A stretch of DNA of 64,000 nt. It comes from Microbacterium sufflavum. Lineage in GTDB: Bacteria > Actinomycetota > Actinomycetes > Actinomycetales > Microbacteriaceae. The stretch covers positions 2,914,001 through 2,978,000 of the forward strand of contig NZ_JAHWXK010000001.1 in the NCBI RefSeq assembly GCF_023091155.1, in the 5' to 3' direction. This document shows, piece by piece, positions 19,118-27,111 of this stretch. A model generated the notes under the pieces. It saw only the letters and a list, made by a program, of their open reading frames with translations, did not search any database and was not told the origin of the DNA. Both the position numbers and the translations under genes were made by a program. The number at the start of each line of letters is the position of its first letter. The stretch's first letter is position 1.

Positions 19118-20466
19118 CCTCCCCCTCGATCATCTGGTTCCGCGACGACCTCCGCCTCGCCGACCATCCGGCGCTGCGTGCCGCGATGGATCGGGACGCG
19201 CCCGTGATCGCGCTGTTCGTGCTCGACGAGGAGTCGCCGGGGATCCGCCCGCTCGGAGGTGCCGCGAAGTGGTGGCTGCATCACTCGCTGGTCTCCCTCG
19301 ACGAGCGGCTGCGCGAGAAGGGCGCCCGGCTCGTGCTGCGGCGCGGCCCGGCCGAGCGCGTGGTGCGCGAGGTCGTCGCGGAGAGCGGGGCGGGCGCCGT
19401 CTACTGGAACCGTCGATACGGGCGACCGGAGCGGGAGATCGACGCGGCGCTGAAGAGCTCGCTGCGCGATCAGGGCCTGACGGTGGAGTCCTTCGCCGCG
19501 TCGCTGCTGCACGAGCCGTGGACCGTCACCACGGGCAGCGGCACGCACTACTCCGTCTTCACCCCGTTCTGGCGCGCCTGCCGCGCACTGCCCGCGCCCC
19601 GTGGTCCCCTGCCGGAGCCGCGCGAACTCGACGGAGTGGCGCGACCGCCGCGCTCCGATGCCCCGGGTGACTGGGAGCTGCTGCCCACGACACCGGATTG
19701 GGCGGGCGGGCTCCGCGACACTTGGGAGCCGGGCGAGCCGGCAGCACGACGGCGGCTGCGACACTTCCTCGACCACGATCTCCCGGCGTACGACGCGGCC
19801 AGGGACGCGCCGGCCGCCGGTGCGACCTCCCTGCTCTCCCCCCGGCTGCGCTGGGGCGAGCTGAGCCCGTTCACCGTGTGGGCCGAGGCGACCCGGGTCG
19901 AGGGCTCGGCACGGTTCCTGTCCGAGCTCGGCTGGCGCGAGTTCGCCTGGCACACGCTCTACCACTTCCCCGATCTGGCCACGAAGAACCTCCGGCCCGA
20001 GTTCGATGCGTTCCCCTGGCCGGGACTCGACCCGCGGCAGCTGGATGCCTGGCAGCACGGCGAGACCGGGATCCCCCTCGTCGACTCGGGGATGCGCGAG
20101 CTGTGGCACACCGGGTACATGCACAACCGGGTGCGGATGGTGACCGCGTCCTTCCTCATCAAGAACCTGCTGATCGACTGGCGGCTCGGCGAGGAGTGGT
20201 TCTGGGACACGCTGGTCGATGCAGACGGCGCCAACAACGCCTTCAACTGGCAGTGGGTCGCGGGATCGGGTGCGGATGCGGCCCCGTACTTCCGCGTCTT
20301 CAACCCGGAGCTGCAGGCGAAGAAGTTCGACGGGGACGGAGAATATGTCACGCGGTGGGCCGCCGATGCCCCGACCACGCCGATCGTCGACCTGGGCGAG
20401 ACGCGCAAGGCGGCACTCGCGGCGTACGACGAGGTCAAGCGCGCCGCGGGCTCCGCGCGGCGCTGA
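19114..20466 (+). CDS. phr: Deoxyribodipyrimidine photolyase (class I)
   Basis: A 450-residue flavoprotein that repairs UV-induced cyclobutane pyrimidine dimers with blue light. The N-terminal antenna domain starts IIWFRDDLRLADHPAL. The FAD-binding helical domain carries GWREFAWHTLYHFPDL, the conserved ELWHTGYMHNRVRMVTASFL and the signature ANNAFNWQWVAGSGADAAPYFRVFNP. The start at 19114 matches the family N-terminus and overlaps the upstream gene by four bases; an upstream in-frame extension is not conserved. It is full length. Confidence 0.93.
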   Translation: MTSPSIIWFRDDLRLADHPALRAAMDRDAPVIALFVLDEESPGIRPLGGAAKWWLHHSLVSLDERLREKGARLVLRRGPAERVVREVVAESGAGAVYWNRRYGRPEREIDAALKSSLRDQGLTVESFAASLLHEPWTVTTGSGTHYSVFTPFWRACRALPAPRGPLPEPRELDGVARPPRSDAPGDWELLPTTPDWAGGLRDTWEPGEPAARRRLRHFLDHDLPAYDAARDAPAAGATSLLSPRLRWGELSPFTVWAEATRVEGSARFLSELGWREFAWHTLYHFPDLATKNLRPEFDAFPWPGLDPRQLDAWQHGETGIPLVDSGMRELWHTGYMHNRVRMVTASFLIKNLLIDWRLGEEWFWDTLVDADGANNAFNWQWVAGSGADAAPYFRVFNPELQAKKFDGDGEYVTRWAADAPTTPIVDLGETRKAALAAYDEVKRAAGSARR

Positions 20467-20583
20467 CCACCGACACCGGCGGGTAGACCGCGCGCGAGCC
20501 GGTAGCCGCCCACCGCGTTCACCCCCGCACGGCCGCGGGGAGGGCGCCGACCTCCGGCGAGGCTGCGAGGTCGAGGCCGGCGG

Positions 20584-21336
20584 TCAGTGTGGCCCGCGGC
20601 GACGAGCCGCAGCCGCCGCGGATCCGACTCCGTCGAGCACCGGCGCTCCGTGGCCGGTCAGCACCACCCTGGCTCCGGTCGCCGCCAGCGTCTCGAGGGA
20701 GTCGATGGCTGCCTCAGGATCGGCGGTGGCCGCGTTCGCGACGATCTGCGGACCCTCCTCTCCCGTGTAGGGATCGAGGGTCACCAGGGCGTCGCCGGCG
20801 ATCAGCACGCCCTGCGACTCGAACAGGTAGGCGCAGTGCCCGTCGGTGTGACCCGGCGTCCACAGCGCGACCGGAGCACCGGGCACGTCGACCGGGTGCC
20901 CATGCGTCACCTGCGGCTGCGCCTCGACGCCGCGCACGGTCAGCGCGCCGGCGGCCGCCATGCGAGTGATCACGGGGATGCCCCGGGGGTGCCCGAGCAC
21001 GTAGAGGAGACGTGGTGTCGCGGGGCGATAGCGGTACGGGTGCCGGGCGAGTGCCGCATCGCCCGGGTGCACCACCACCGTCACGCCGTCGTCCTGCAGC
21101 GCCCGAGCAGTGCCGACGTGGTCGAAGTGGCCGTGGGTGAGCACGACCGCGTCGATGTCGCTCCGCCGGGCCCCGAGATGCCCGAGCAGTTCCGACAGCA
21201 CCTTCCCGGTGCGCGGCAATCCGGCATCGAAGAGCGTGATGCCGTCGGCGGACTGCATCAGATAGCAGTTCACGTCGGCCACGGATAGGCGGAAGAACCC
21301 GGGCGCGACCTCTGACCAGCCGCTCCGCTCGCTCAT
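20584..21336 (-). CDS. MBL-fold metallo-hydrolase
   Basis: A 250-residue metallo-beta-lactamase-fold protein. The metal-binding motif HxHxDH is LTHGHFDHVG, with further ligands in WTPGHTDGHCAYLF, GDALVT and TGHGAPV, so it should bind two metals. The glyoxalase II-like plan and lack of a secretion signal suggest a cytoplasmic hydrolase of unknown substrate. It overlaps the start of the upstream DUF6098-like gene by four bases. The 117 bases between it and the convergent photolyase contain only short GC-rich inverted repeats and no gene. Confidence 0.85.
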   Translation of the reverse strand: MSERSGWSEVAPGFFRLSVADVNCYLMQSADGITLFDAGLPRTGKVLSELLGHLGARRSDIDAVVLTHGHFDHVGTARALQDDGVTVVVHPGDAALARHPYRYRPATPRLLYVLGHPRGIPVITRMAAAGALTVRGVEAQPQVTHGHPVDVPGAPVALWTPGHTDGHCAYLFESQGVLIAGDALVTLDPYTGEEGPQIVANAATADPEAAIDSLETLAATGARVVLTGHGAPVLDGVGSAAAAARRRGPH

Positions 21337-21833
21337 GAATCGCCTCCCGCGTCGTCCGCGGGGCCGCGCCCCGCGTCGAAGTTCCGCTCGTACCGATCCC
21401 GCGCCTCGACGAGCACGGACGCGTCAAGGACCGCGATCGGCTCGACGTCGCGCAGCAGCGGTTCGCAATCCGGACCGCGCCCGCAGATCTCCCCGCGCAG
21501 GATCCAGGCGATGCGTGTCGGGTCTTTCTCCGCGAGGTGCTGATACTGACACAGCTGCCGCGCGAGCCAGTCCTCCAGCGGCCTGGTCCACCAGCGCTCT
21601 GCGTCGAGAGGATTCACGGACAGGCCCGGGAGCTCCAGTCCGCTCTCCGAGTCGAGGCTGGAACGGCGCCGGTCGTCCTCCGGCCCGTCGGAGTACCGTA
21701 CGTGCAGGCCGCGGTCGGCGCGCACCACCGCGGCGAGTTGGGCGAGACGCGTGATGCGGCGAAGGCCGGTGGCGGGGTCACGCTCGGCCTCGATCGCGGG
21801 AGTGCACGTCTGCGCCGACGTCGTTTCGGACAT
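21333..21833 (-). CDS. DUF6098-like hypothetical protein
   Basis: A 166-residue soluble protein of unknown function. It has a conserved-looking block RITRLAQLAAVVRADRGLHV followed by VRYSDGPEDD, then a Trp-rich stretch WWTRPLEDWLARQLCQYQHL and a Cys-containing block GEICGRGPDCEPLL that could bind metal. This is close to what I recall of the actinobacterial DUF6098 family, with moderate certainty. It precedes and overlaps the MBL-fold gene by four bases, so the two are probably co-translated. Confidence 0.6.
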   Translation of the reverse strand: MSETTSAQTCTPAIEAERDPATGLRRITRLAQLAAVVRADRGLHVRYSDGPEDDRRRSSLDSESGLELPGLSVNPLDAERWWTRPLEDWLARQLCQYQHLAEKDPTRIAWILRGEICGRGPDCEPLLRDVEPIAVLDASVLVEARDRYERNFDAGRGPADDAGGDS

Positions 21834-22013
21834 GGCTCGACGTTACGGAGCAGGTACCGGCGGAGCACGGGGATTGACAACACTCGGAGAAAGGCTGCCG
21901 TGCCCGGACGCGCAAAGCTACTCCGGCTGGCTCCCGCCGTCAACGGGCTCTCGCTGCGCACCCGGCGGTCTTACCTTCGGGCCACCGCACCGAGCACTGC
22001 TGAGGAGAGAACA

Positions 22014-23162
22014 ATGCGCGCCATGACGTACCGCGGACCGTACAAGGTCCAGGTCGCTGAGAAACCGGAACCGCGGATCGAGCACCCGAACGACGCGATC
22101 GTGCGTGTCACGCACGCCGCGATCTGCGGGTCGGATCTGCACCTGTACCACGGCATGATGCCGGACACCCGCATCGGGCACACGTTCGGCCACGAGATCG
22201 TGGGCGTCGTGCACGAGGTCGGATCCTCAGTGCAGAGCCTCTCGGTCGGAGACCGGGTGATGGTGCCGTTCAACATCGCGTGCGGGTCCTGCTACTTCTG
22301 CACCCGCGGCCTCTTCTCGAACTGCCACAACGTGAACCCCAATGCCACGGCCGTGGGCGGCATCTACGGCTACTCCCACACGACGGGTGGCTATGACGGC
22401 GGGCAGGCGGAGTTCGTGCGCGTGCCCTTCGCCGACGTGGGACCCTCCGTCGTGCCGGACTGGCTCTCGTCGGAGGATGCGCTACTGCTCACCGACGCGT
22501 TCTCCACCGGGTACTTCGGCGCGCAGCTCGGCGACATCGCGGAGGGCGACACCGTCGCGGTCTTCGGTGCCGGACCCGTGGGTCTGGCCGCCGCCCGCTC
22601 GGCCTGGTTCCTCGGCGCAGGCCGGGTGATCGTCCTCGACCACCTGGATTACCGGCTCGACAAGGCCAGGGACTTCGCGTTCGCCGAGACGATGCACATC
22701 GGCGAGGTCGGCGACCCCGTGCTCGCCATGAAGAAGGCGACCGGATACCTGGGCGCCGACGTGGCGATCGACGCGGTGGGTGCGGAGGCCGACGGCAACC
22801 TCATCCAGCACGTGACGGCGGCCAAGCTCAAGCTCCAGGGCGGCTCCCCCGTCGCCGTGAACTGGGCGATCGACTCCGTGCGCAAGGGCGGAACGGTGTC
22901 GCTGATCGGCGCGTACGGTCCGCTGGTGTCCGCCGTGCGCCTCGGCGACGCGATGAACAAGGGCCTCACGATCCGCGGCAATCAGGCACCGGTCCTGCGG
23001 CAGTGGCCGCGACTGCTCGAGCACATCCAGGCTGGTCACGTGCGGCCGAGCGAGCTCCTGACGCACCGCTTCCCGCTCGAGCACATCGCCGAGGCCTACC
23101 ACGTGTTCTCCAGCAAGCTGGACGACTGCATCAAACCCGTCATCACGATCGGAGAGGACTGA
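22014..23162 (+). CDS. Zinc-dependent alcohol dehydrogenase (MDR, formaldehyde dehydrogenase-like)
   Basis: A 382-residue medium-chain dehydrogenase. Catalytic zinc ligands are Cys in AAICGSDLHLYHG and the GHE motif HTFGHEIVG; the structural-zinc cysteines are in ACGSCYFCTRGLFSNC. The Rossmann motif is VAVFGAGPVGLAAA. Overall it resembles the glutathione-independent formaldehyde dehydrogenase-like subgroup that is annotated broadly in Actinobacteria; its substrate is not predictable. A strong Shine-Dalgarno (GAGGAGAG, 22002-22009) fixes the ATG at 22014. A 180-base intergenic region upstream separates it from the divergent DUF6098-like gene. Confidence 0.9.
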   Translation: MRAMTYRGPYKVQVAEKPEPRIEHPNDAIVRVTHAAICGSDLHLYHGMMPDTRIGHTFGHEIVGVVHEVGSSVQSLSVGDRVMVPFNIACGSCYFCTRGLFSNCHNVNPNATAVGGIYGYSHTTGGYDGGQAEFVRVPFADVGPSVVPDWLSSEDALLLTDAFSTGYFGAQLGDIAEGDTVAVFGAGPVGLAAARSAWFLGAGRVIVLDHLDYRLDKARDFAFAETMHIGEVGDPVLAMKKATGYLGADVAIDAVGAEADGNLIQHVTAAKLKLQGGSPVAVNWAIDSVRKGGTVSLIGAYGPLVSAVRLGDAMNKGLTIRGNQAPVLRQWPRLLEHIQAGHVRPSELLTHRFPLEHIAEAYHVFSSKLDDCIKPVITIGED

Positions 23163-23165
23163 GCC

Positions 23166-23732
23166 ATGCCGTACGAAGCGCACAAGCCGACGCTGGCACC
23201 GACAGCGGACGAGCTCCGCGACCGCATCCCGGGCTGGGGCACCGACCTTCCCCCCGAGCACCGCCGCACGTGGCAGCAGCTCGAGGACTACGGCGACACG
23301 GGTGCGCACTGGACGCGCCCGGATCCGCAGCCCGGCAGGGAGGGACGGGAACACTCCATCGAGCACTCGATGGTGCCTCCGGTGTTCGGTACGGCGCAAC
23401 CGCTGCACGGCATCTCCGGAAGTGTGCGTCGCTTCGCCTACGACCACTTCAGCGAGACGAAGAACACGCGCTGGCTGCTGCTCGTGATCGGCGACCGCAT
23501 CGAGGCCGTCGGGGCGCACGTGCGATCCCTGGCAACGCCGCGGCCCGACAACCCGATCACGCAGACCGGGATCCTCGCGGAGCCGCGGCACCGTCCGCTC
23601 ACCTCGCGGTTCGGGCGGGGACGGGTCGACGTCCGGCACACCTGGCTCGACCCAATCATCGTGGCAGGGCCCTGGGTCGTCGCCGTCGTGATGACGGTCT
23701 CCCTCGTACGCACGGTGTTCCGCCGCGGTTGA
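23166..23732 (+). CDS. Hypothetical protein with one C-terminal membrane helix
   Basis: A 188-residue protein I do not recognise. The first 150 residues are hydrophilic, rich in Pro, Arg and His, with the pattern HWTRPDPQPGREGREHSIEHSMVPPVFG and LHGISGSVRRFAYDHFSETKNTRW. One transmembrane helix (about residues 164-184, IIVAGPWVVAVVMTVSLVRTV) lies at the extreme C-terminus, so it would be tail-anchored. It follows the dehydrogenase by 3 bases and is surely co-transcribed with it. The palindromic terminator lies 30 bases downstream. Confidence 0.7.
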   Translation: MPYEAHKPTLAPTADELRDRIPGWGTDLPPEHRRTWQQLEDYGDTGAHWTRPDPQPGREGREHSIEHSMVPPVFGTAQPLHGISGSVRRFAYDHFSETKNTRWLLLVIGDRIEAVGAHVRSLATPRPDNPITQTGILAEPRHRPLTSRFGRGRVDVRHTWLDPIIVAGPWVVAVVMTVSLVRTVFRRG

Positions 23733-23762
23733 CCAGACGGTCGAGCGCTTCCCTGAAACGCG

Positions 23763-23790
23763 AAAAACCCCCGGGATCCCGGGGGTTTTT
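23763..23790. terminator. Perfectly palindromic bidirectional terminator
   Basis: A 28-base perfect palindrome made of five A, a 9-bp CCCCCGGGA/TCCCGGGGG stem region and five T. Because it is symmetrical it gives a G+C-rich hairpin followed by a T-tract on both strands. It ends the dehydrogenase unit on the plus strand and the Gly-Cys-Val tRNA unit on the minus strand. Confidence 0.85.
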
Positions 23791-23792
23791 GG

Positions 23793-23867
23793 TGGTGCGC
23801 GATACTGGGATCGAACCAGTGACCTCTTCCGTGTCAGGGAAGCGCGCTACCGCTGCGCCAATCGCGC
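23793..23867 (-). tRNA. tRNA-Val (GAC)
   Basis: The minus strand folds as a tRNA with acceptor GCGCGAT/ATCGCGC, anticodon arm CTTCC-CTGACAC-GGAAG (anticodon GAC) and T arm ACTGG-TTCGATC-CCAGT. The discriminator is A and the CCA end is encoded (23793-23795). It is the last gene of a Gly-Cys-Val tRNA unit, directly before the terminator. Confidence 0.95.
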
Positions 23868-23893
23868 CCGTTGGGGCTATTCAGTTTCAGGTG

Positions 23894-23964
23894 AGGTGGC
23901 GACGGGATTCGAACCCGTGTAAACGGCTTTGCAGGCCGGTGCCTAGCCGCTCGGCCACGCCACC
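23894..23964 (-). tRNA. tRNA-Cys (GCA)
   Basis: The minus strand folds with acceptor CGCCACC/GGTGGCG read from the plus strand, anticodon loop CTGCAAA (anticodon GCA), T loop TTCGAAT and discriminator U, the known identity base for tRNA-Cys. CCA is not encoded. It lies between tRNA-Gly and tRNA-Val in the same orientation. Confidence 0.95.
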
Positions 23965-24016
23965 GTGTGGATTGACCCCACGTGCTGCCGATCTTCGAAA
24001 AGACCTACTGCACTCG

Positions 24017-24089
24017 AGCGGATGACGAGACTCGAACTCGCGACCCCAACCTTGGCAAGGTTGTGCGCTACCAACTGCGCTACATCCGC
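24017..24089 (-). tRNA. tRNA-Gly (GCC)
   Basis: The minus strand folds with acceptor GCGGATG/CATCCGC, anticodon arm CAACC-TTGCCAA-GGTTG (anticodon GCC) and T loop TTCGAGT. The discriminator is U, usual for tRNA-Gly. CCA is not encoded. First gene of the minus-strand tRNA unit. Confidence 0.95.
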
Positions 24090-24122
24090 ATTTCGTTCCC
24101 GGTTGTCCCGGGCACTCATGAA

Positions 24123-24152
24123 ACATTAGCCGATGAATCCCCGCCTGCCAAA
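24123..24152 (-). promoter_or_regulatory. Promoter of the Gly-Cys-Val tRNA unit
   Basis: On the minus strand a -35-like TTTGGC (24152-24147) and a -10 TAATGT (24128-24123) are 18 bases apart. The start site would be about 27 bases before tRNA-Gly. Confidence 0.5.
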
Positions 24153-24187
24153 CCCGGACCGAATCTCGCGCGTGTCTCGCGGAGTGG

Positions 24188-24217
24188 TTATCGGAGGCTC
24201 CGAGCGTCCGGTAGTAT
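24188..24217 (+). promoter_or_regulatory. Promoter of tRNA-Val (CAC)
   Basis: TAGTAT at 24212-24217 is a good -10; TTATCG at 24188-24193 is a weak -35 with an 18-base spacer. The start site would be about 17 bases before the tRNA. Confidence 0.4.
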
Positions 24218-24240
24218 CGGTTGACGTACCCCGCGGGTAT

Positions 24241-24316
24241 GGGCGATTGGCGCAGTTGGTAGCGCGCTTCCTTCACACGGAAGAGGTCATCGGTTCGAGT
24301 CCGGTATCGCCCACCA
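24241..24316 (+). tRNA. tRNA-Val (CAC)
   Basis: The plus strand folds with acceptor GGGCGAT/ATCGCCC, anticodon arm CTTCC-TTCACAC-GGAAG (anticodon CAC) and T loop TTCGAGT. The discriminator is A and CCA is encoded (24314-24316). The body is nearly identical to the tRNA-Val(GAC) 370 bases away on the other strand. Confidence 0.95.
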
Positions 24317-24343
24317 CATTCTCCTTCGCAGGCTCACTGCCCC

Positions 24344-26008
24344 TCAGAGGATTCGTCCGTCTCCCGGTCGCGATACGCGCAGCCAGCGGTAGCCGTAAGC
24401 CGGCACCTCGAGCTCCACGGCTCCATCGTCGTCGAGCGTGATGCGCTGCGCCTCCAACAGGTCGACCAGCGCCGTCCCCGCGGGTTCATCCGCGAGGCGG
24501 AACCGCGTCGTGGCTGGACGCTCGGCGAAGTTGTGCACCGCGATCATCCGGCCGACGTCGGCCCGCAGCGAGTGCACGAGGAGCGCGTCCACCGGCTGCT
24601 CGACCACCGCGAACTCGCCCCAGCCCAGCTCCGGTGACACCCGGTACCGCGACGTGAGCTCGCGGAGGAAGTGCAGCAGCGAACCGCGGTCCTCCAGCTG
24701 CGCGGCGACGTTCACGTGCTCGGGCGCGTAGCCGTCTGCGGGTGGCTTCGACACCAGTCGGGACGGGGCGGCGTCCGAGAACCCGCCGTTCCGGTCCACC
24801 GACCACTGCATGGGGGTGCGCACGGACTCCCGCCCGGCGATGTCGATGTTCTCCCCCATCCCGATCTCCTCCCCGTAGAACAGCACGGGGGTCCCGGGGA
24901 GCGTGAACAGCAGGCTGTAGGCCATGCGGATCCGGCGGGGATCGCCCTCGAGCATCGTGGGCAGACGGCGGGTGATGCCACGCCCGAACACCCGCTGCCG
25001 CTCGTCCGGGGCGAACGCCTCGAACACCTCCTGGCGCTCGGCGTCGCTGAGCTTGTCGAGCGTGAGCTCGTCGTGGTTGCGCAGGAAGTTCGCCCACTGC
25101 ACCTCAGGACCCAGCGCCGGCCGCGAGGAGAGCGCTTCGATGAGCGGCGCCGGATCGCGCCGCGCCAACGACAGGTACAGCGCCTGCATCGCCACGAAGT
25201 CGAACTGCATCGTGAGCTCGTCGCCGTCCGTGCCGCCGAAGTACTCGACCTGCTGGTCATACGGCAGGTTCACCTCGCCGAGCAGGATCGCCTCGCTCGA
25301 GCGTCGCTGGAGGAAGCGGCGCATATCCCGCAGGAGTTCGTGCGGGTCGGGGATGTCGGCTCCGACTGGGATCTCCAGGAAGAAGGGCACCGCGTCGACC
25401 CGGAACCCGGAGATGCCGAGCTGCAACCAGAAGCCGATCACCTTCGCGATCTCGTCGCGCACGCGGGGATTGGCCACGTTCAGATCCGGCTGATGCTCGT
25501 AGAAGCTGTGCTGGTACCACTGCCCCGACTTCTCGTCCTTCGTCCAGATCCCGTCGGCCTGTCCGGGGAACACCGCGTTCTTCTGGCCCTTCGGCGGTGC
25601 GTCGTCTCGCCACACGTAGTAGTCGCGGTACGGCGAGTCCACACTGCGGATCGCGGCGCGGAACCACGGATGCCGATCGGAGGTGTGGTTGATGACCAGG
25701 TCGACGATCACGCGCATGCCGCGGTCGCGCGCCGTGCGGATCACCTCCACGAGATCGCCGTGCGAGCCCAGGCGCGGATCGACGCCGTAGAAGTCGCTCA
25801 CGTCGTAGCCGTCATCGCGGTCGGGGGTGGGATAGAACGGCATGAGCCACAGGCACGTCATCCCCAACTGCGCGAGGTAGTCGATGCGCTGCGCGAGGCC
25901 CCGGAGGTCGCCCACCCCGTCGCCGCTCGTGTCCAGGAACGTCTCCACGTCGAGGCAGTAGACGACGGCGGTCTTCCACCAGAGGTCGCTCGTGTCGGTG
26001 ATCTTCAC
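24344..26008 (-). CDS. GH13 alpha-amylase family / trehalose-synthase-like enzyme
   Basis: A 554-residue glycoside hydrolase family 13 protein. Catalytic residues are visible: nucleophile Asp205 in GISGFRVDAVPFF, acid/base Glu245 in ILLGEVNLP, and transition-state Asp313 in FLRNHDELT. The plan (WWKTAVVYCLDVETFLDTSGDG, DDGYDVSDFYGVDPRLGSHGD, PMQWSVDRNGGFSDA) is that of trehalose synthase and related alpha-glucan enzymes, but there is no maltokinase fusion. The GTG at 26008 is chosen because it overlaps the upstream gene's stop by four bases and has GGAGCTGCT before it. It is co-transcribed with an LLM-class oxidoreductase. Confidence 0.85.
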   Translation of the reverse strand: MKITDTSDLWWKTAVVYCLDVETFLDTSGDGVGDLRGLAQRIDYLAQLGMTCLWLMPFYPTPDRDDGYDVSDFYGVDPRLGSHGDLVEVIRTARDRGMRVIVDLVINHTSDRHPWFRAAIRSVDSPYRDYYVWRDDAPPKGQKNAVFPGQADGIWTKDEKSGQWYQHSFYEHQPDLNVANPRVRDEIAKVIGFWLQLGISGFRVDAVPFFLEIPVGADIPDPHELLRDMRRFLQRRSSEAILLGEVNLPYDQQVEYFGGTDGDELTMQFDFVAMQALYLSLARRDPAPLIEALSSRPALGPEVQWANFLRNHDELTLDKLSDAERQEVFEAFAPDERQRVFGRGITRRLPTMLEGDPRRIRMAYSLLFTLPGTPVLFYGEEIGMGENIDIAGRESVRTPMQWSVDRNGGFSDAAPSRLVSKPPADGYAPEHVNVAAQLEDRGSLLHFLRELTSRYRVSPELGWGEFAVVEQPVDALLVHSLRADVGRMIAVHNFAERPATTRFRLADEPAGTALVDLLEAQRITLDDDGAVELEVPAYGYRWLRVSRPGDGRIL

Positions 26009-26970
26009 AGCAGCTCCTTCATCCGGGGCAGCACCGCATCGGCCGCGGCGGCCAGAAAGCCGGACTGCTCCTGTCCGACGTGGTGGAGGTACACGCGGTC
26101 GAAGCCGATCCCGGCGAGTGCGGCGACCCGCTCCGCGAGCGCCACGGGATCGTGCTCGACCAGTACCGCCGACCGCAGCGCCTTCTCGTCGACCGCGCCC
26201 ACCGCGGCGTCGAAGTCCTCCGGCTGCTCGATGTTCCACGCGAGTGGCGGCGTCAGCACGCCCTGTCGCCACTGCGTGCGGGCGAGGTCGAGAGCCTCGG
26301 CGTCGGTATCGGCCCAGCTGACGTGCACCTGCAGGACGCACGGCCCCTCTCCGCCCGCCGACCGGTACGCGTCCACCACGCGGGCGAGCGCCGCGGGCTC
26401 CTGCGCCACAGTCGCCAGGCCCTGAGCCCACGATGCCGCCCATCGCGCCGTCTCCGCGCTCACCGCGGTTGCGAGCAGGGGCGGCGGCTGCGTGGGACGG
26501 CTCCACACCCGCGCCCGATGCACGCGCACGAGCCCGTCGTGCGTGACCTCCTCGCCGTCCAGCAGCAGGCGGATCACGTCGACGCTCTCCCGCAGCCGGC
26601 GGTTGCGGACCTCCTTGCTCGGCCACGGGTCGCCCGTGACGTGCTCGTTCATCGCCTCCCCGCTGCCCAGCGCCGCCCAGAACCGCCAGGGGAACATCTC
26701 CTCCAGCGTCGCGAACGCCTGCGCCATCACCACCGGGTGATACCGCTGTCCCGGCGCGTTCACCATCCCGATCGAGAAGCTCGTGCGTGCCAGCGCCGCC
26801 GCGATCCAGCTCAGCGCGAATCCCGACTCGCCCTGCTCCGGCAGCCACGGCGCGAGATGGTCGGAGCACATCGCGCCGTCGAACCCTGCGGCTTCCGCGG
26901 CGACGACGGCGTCGAGAAGCGCGCTCGGGGGGATCTGCTCGTGTGACGCGTGGAATCCGATGAAGGCCAT
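26005..26970 (-). CDS. LLM class flavin-dependent oxidoreductase (TIGR03885-like)
   Basis: A 321-residue luciferase-like monooxygenase-fold protein with the N-terminus MAFIGFHASHEQIPPSALL, the cofactor-barrel motifs MCSDHLAPWL and MVNAPGQRYHPVVMAQAFATLEEMFPWRFWAALGSGEAMNEH. This fits the subfamily described as TIGR03885, whose members are often next to a GH13 glucosyltransferase, as here. Whether it uses FMN or F420 cannot be read from the sequence. The ATG at 26970 matches the family start. It overlaps the GH13 gene by four bases. Confidence 0.82.
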   Translation of the reverse strand: MAFIGFHASHEQIPPSALLDAVVAAEAAGFDGAMCSDHLAPWLPEQGESGFALSWIAAALARTSFSIGMVNAPGQRYHPVVMAQAFATLEEMFPWRFWAALGSGEAMNEHVTGDPWPSKEVRNRRLRESVDVIRLLLDGEEVTHDGLVRVHRARVWSRPTQPPPLLATAVSAETARWAASWAQGLATVAQEPAALARVVDAYRSAGGEGPCVLQVHVSWADTDAEALDLARTQWRQGVLTPPLAWNIEQPEDFDAAVGAVDEKALRSAVLVEHDPVALAERVAALAGIGFDRVYLHHVGQEQSGFLAAAADAVLPRMKELL

Positions 26971-27099
26971 ATCGCGAGTGTGGCAACTCCGACCGCGCCG
27001 GGCGCCGTGCTTGACATGAACGCTCGGTGATGGCAGGAGCGTCCGTTCTCGGGCGGTGCGCCCGAGGGCGACCGTGGACCGCGTGTCGGCCACCCTCCG

Positions 27100-27105
27100 T
27101 AGGAT
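27100..27105 (+). promoter_or_regulatory. -10 element for a probable leaderless GTG-start gene
   Basis: TAGGAT lies 6 bases before the GTG at 27112, so transcription should begin at or next to the start codon. The spacer GCCGCT has no Shine-Dalgarno. Confidence 0.5.
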
Positions 27106-27111
27106 GCCGCT

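Noticed and set aside
21874..21879. TTGACA as a -35 element for the alcohol dehydrogenase
   Set aside because: No -10-like hexamer lies 15-19 bases downstream, so no promoter is claimed.
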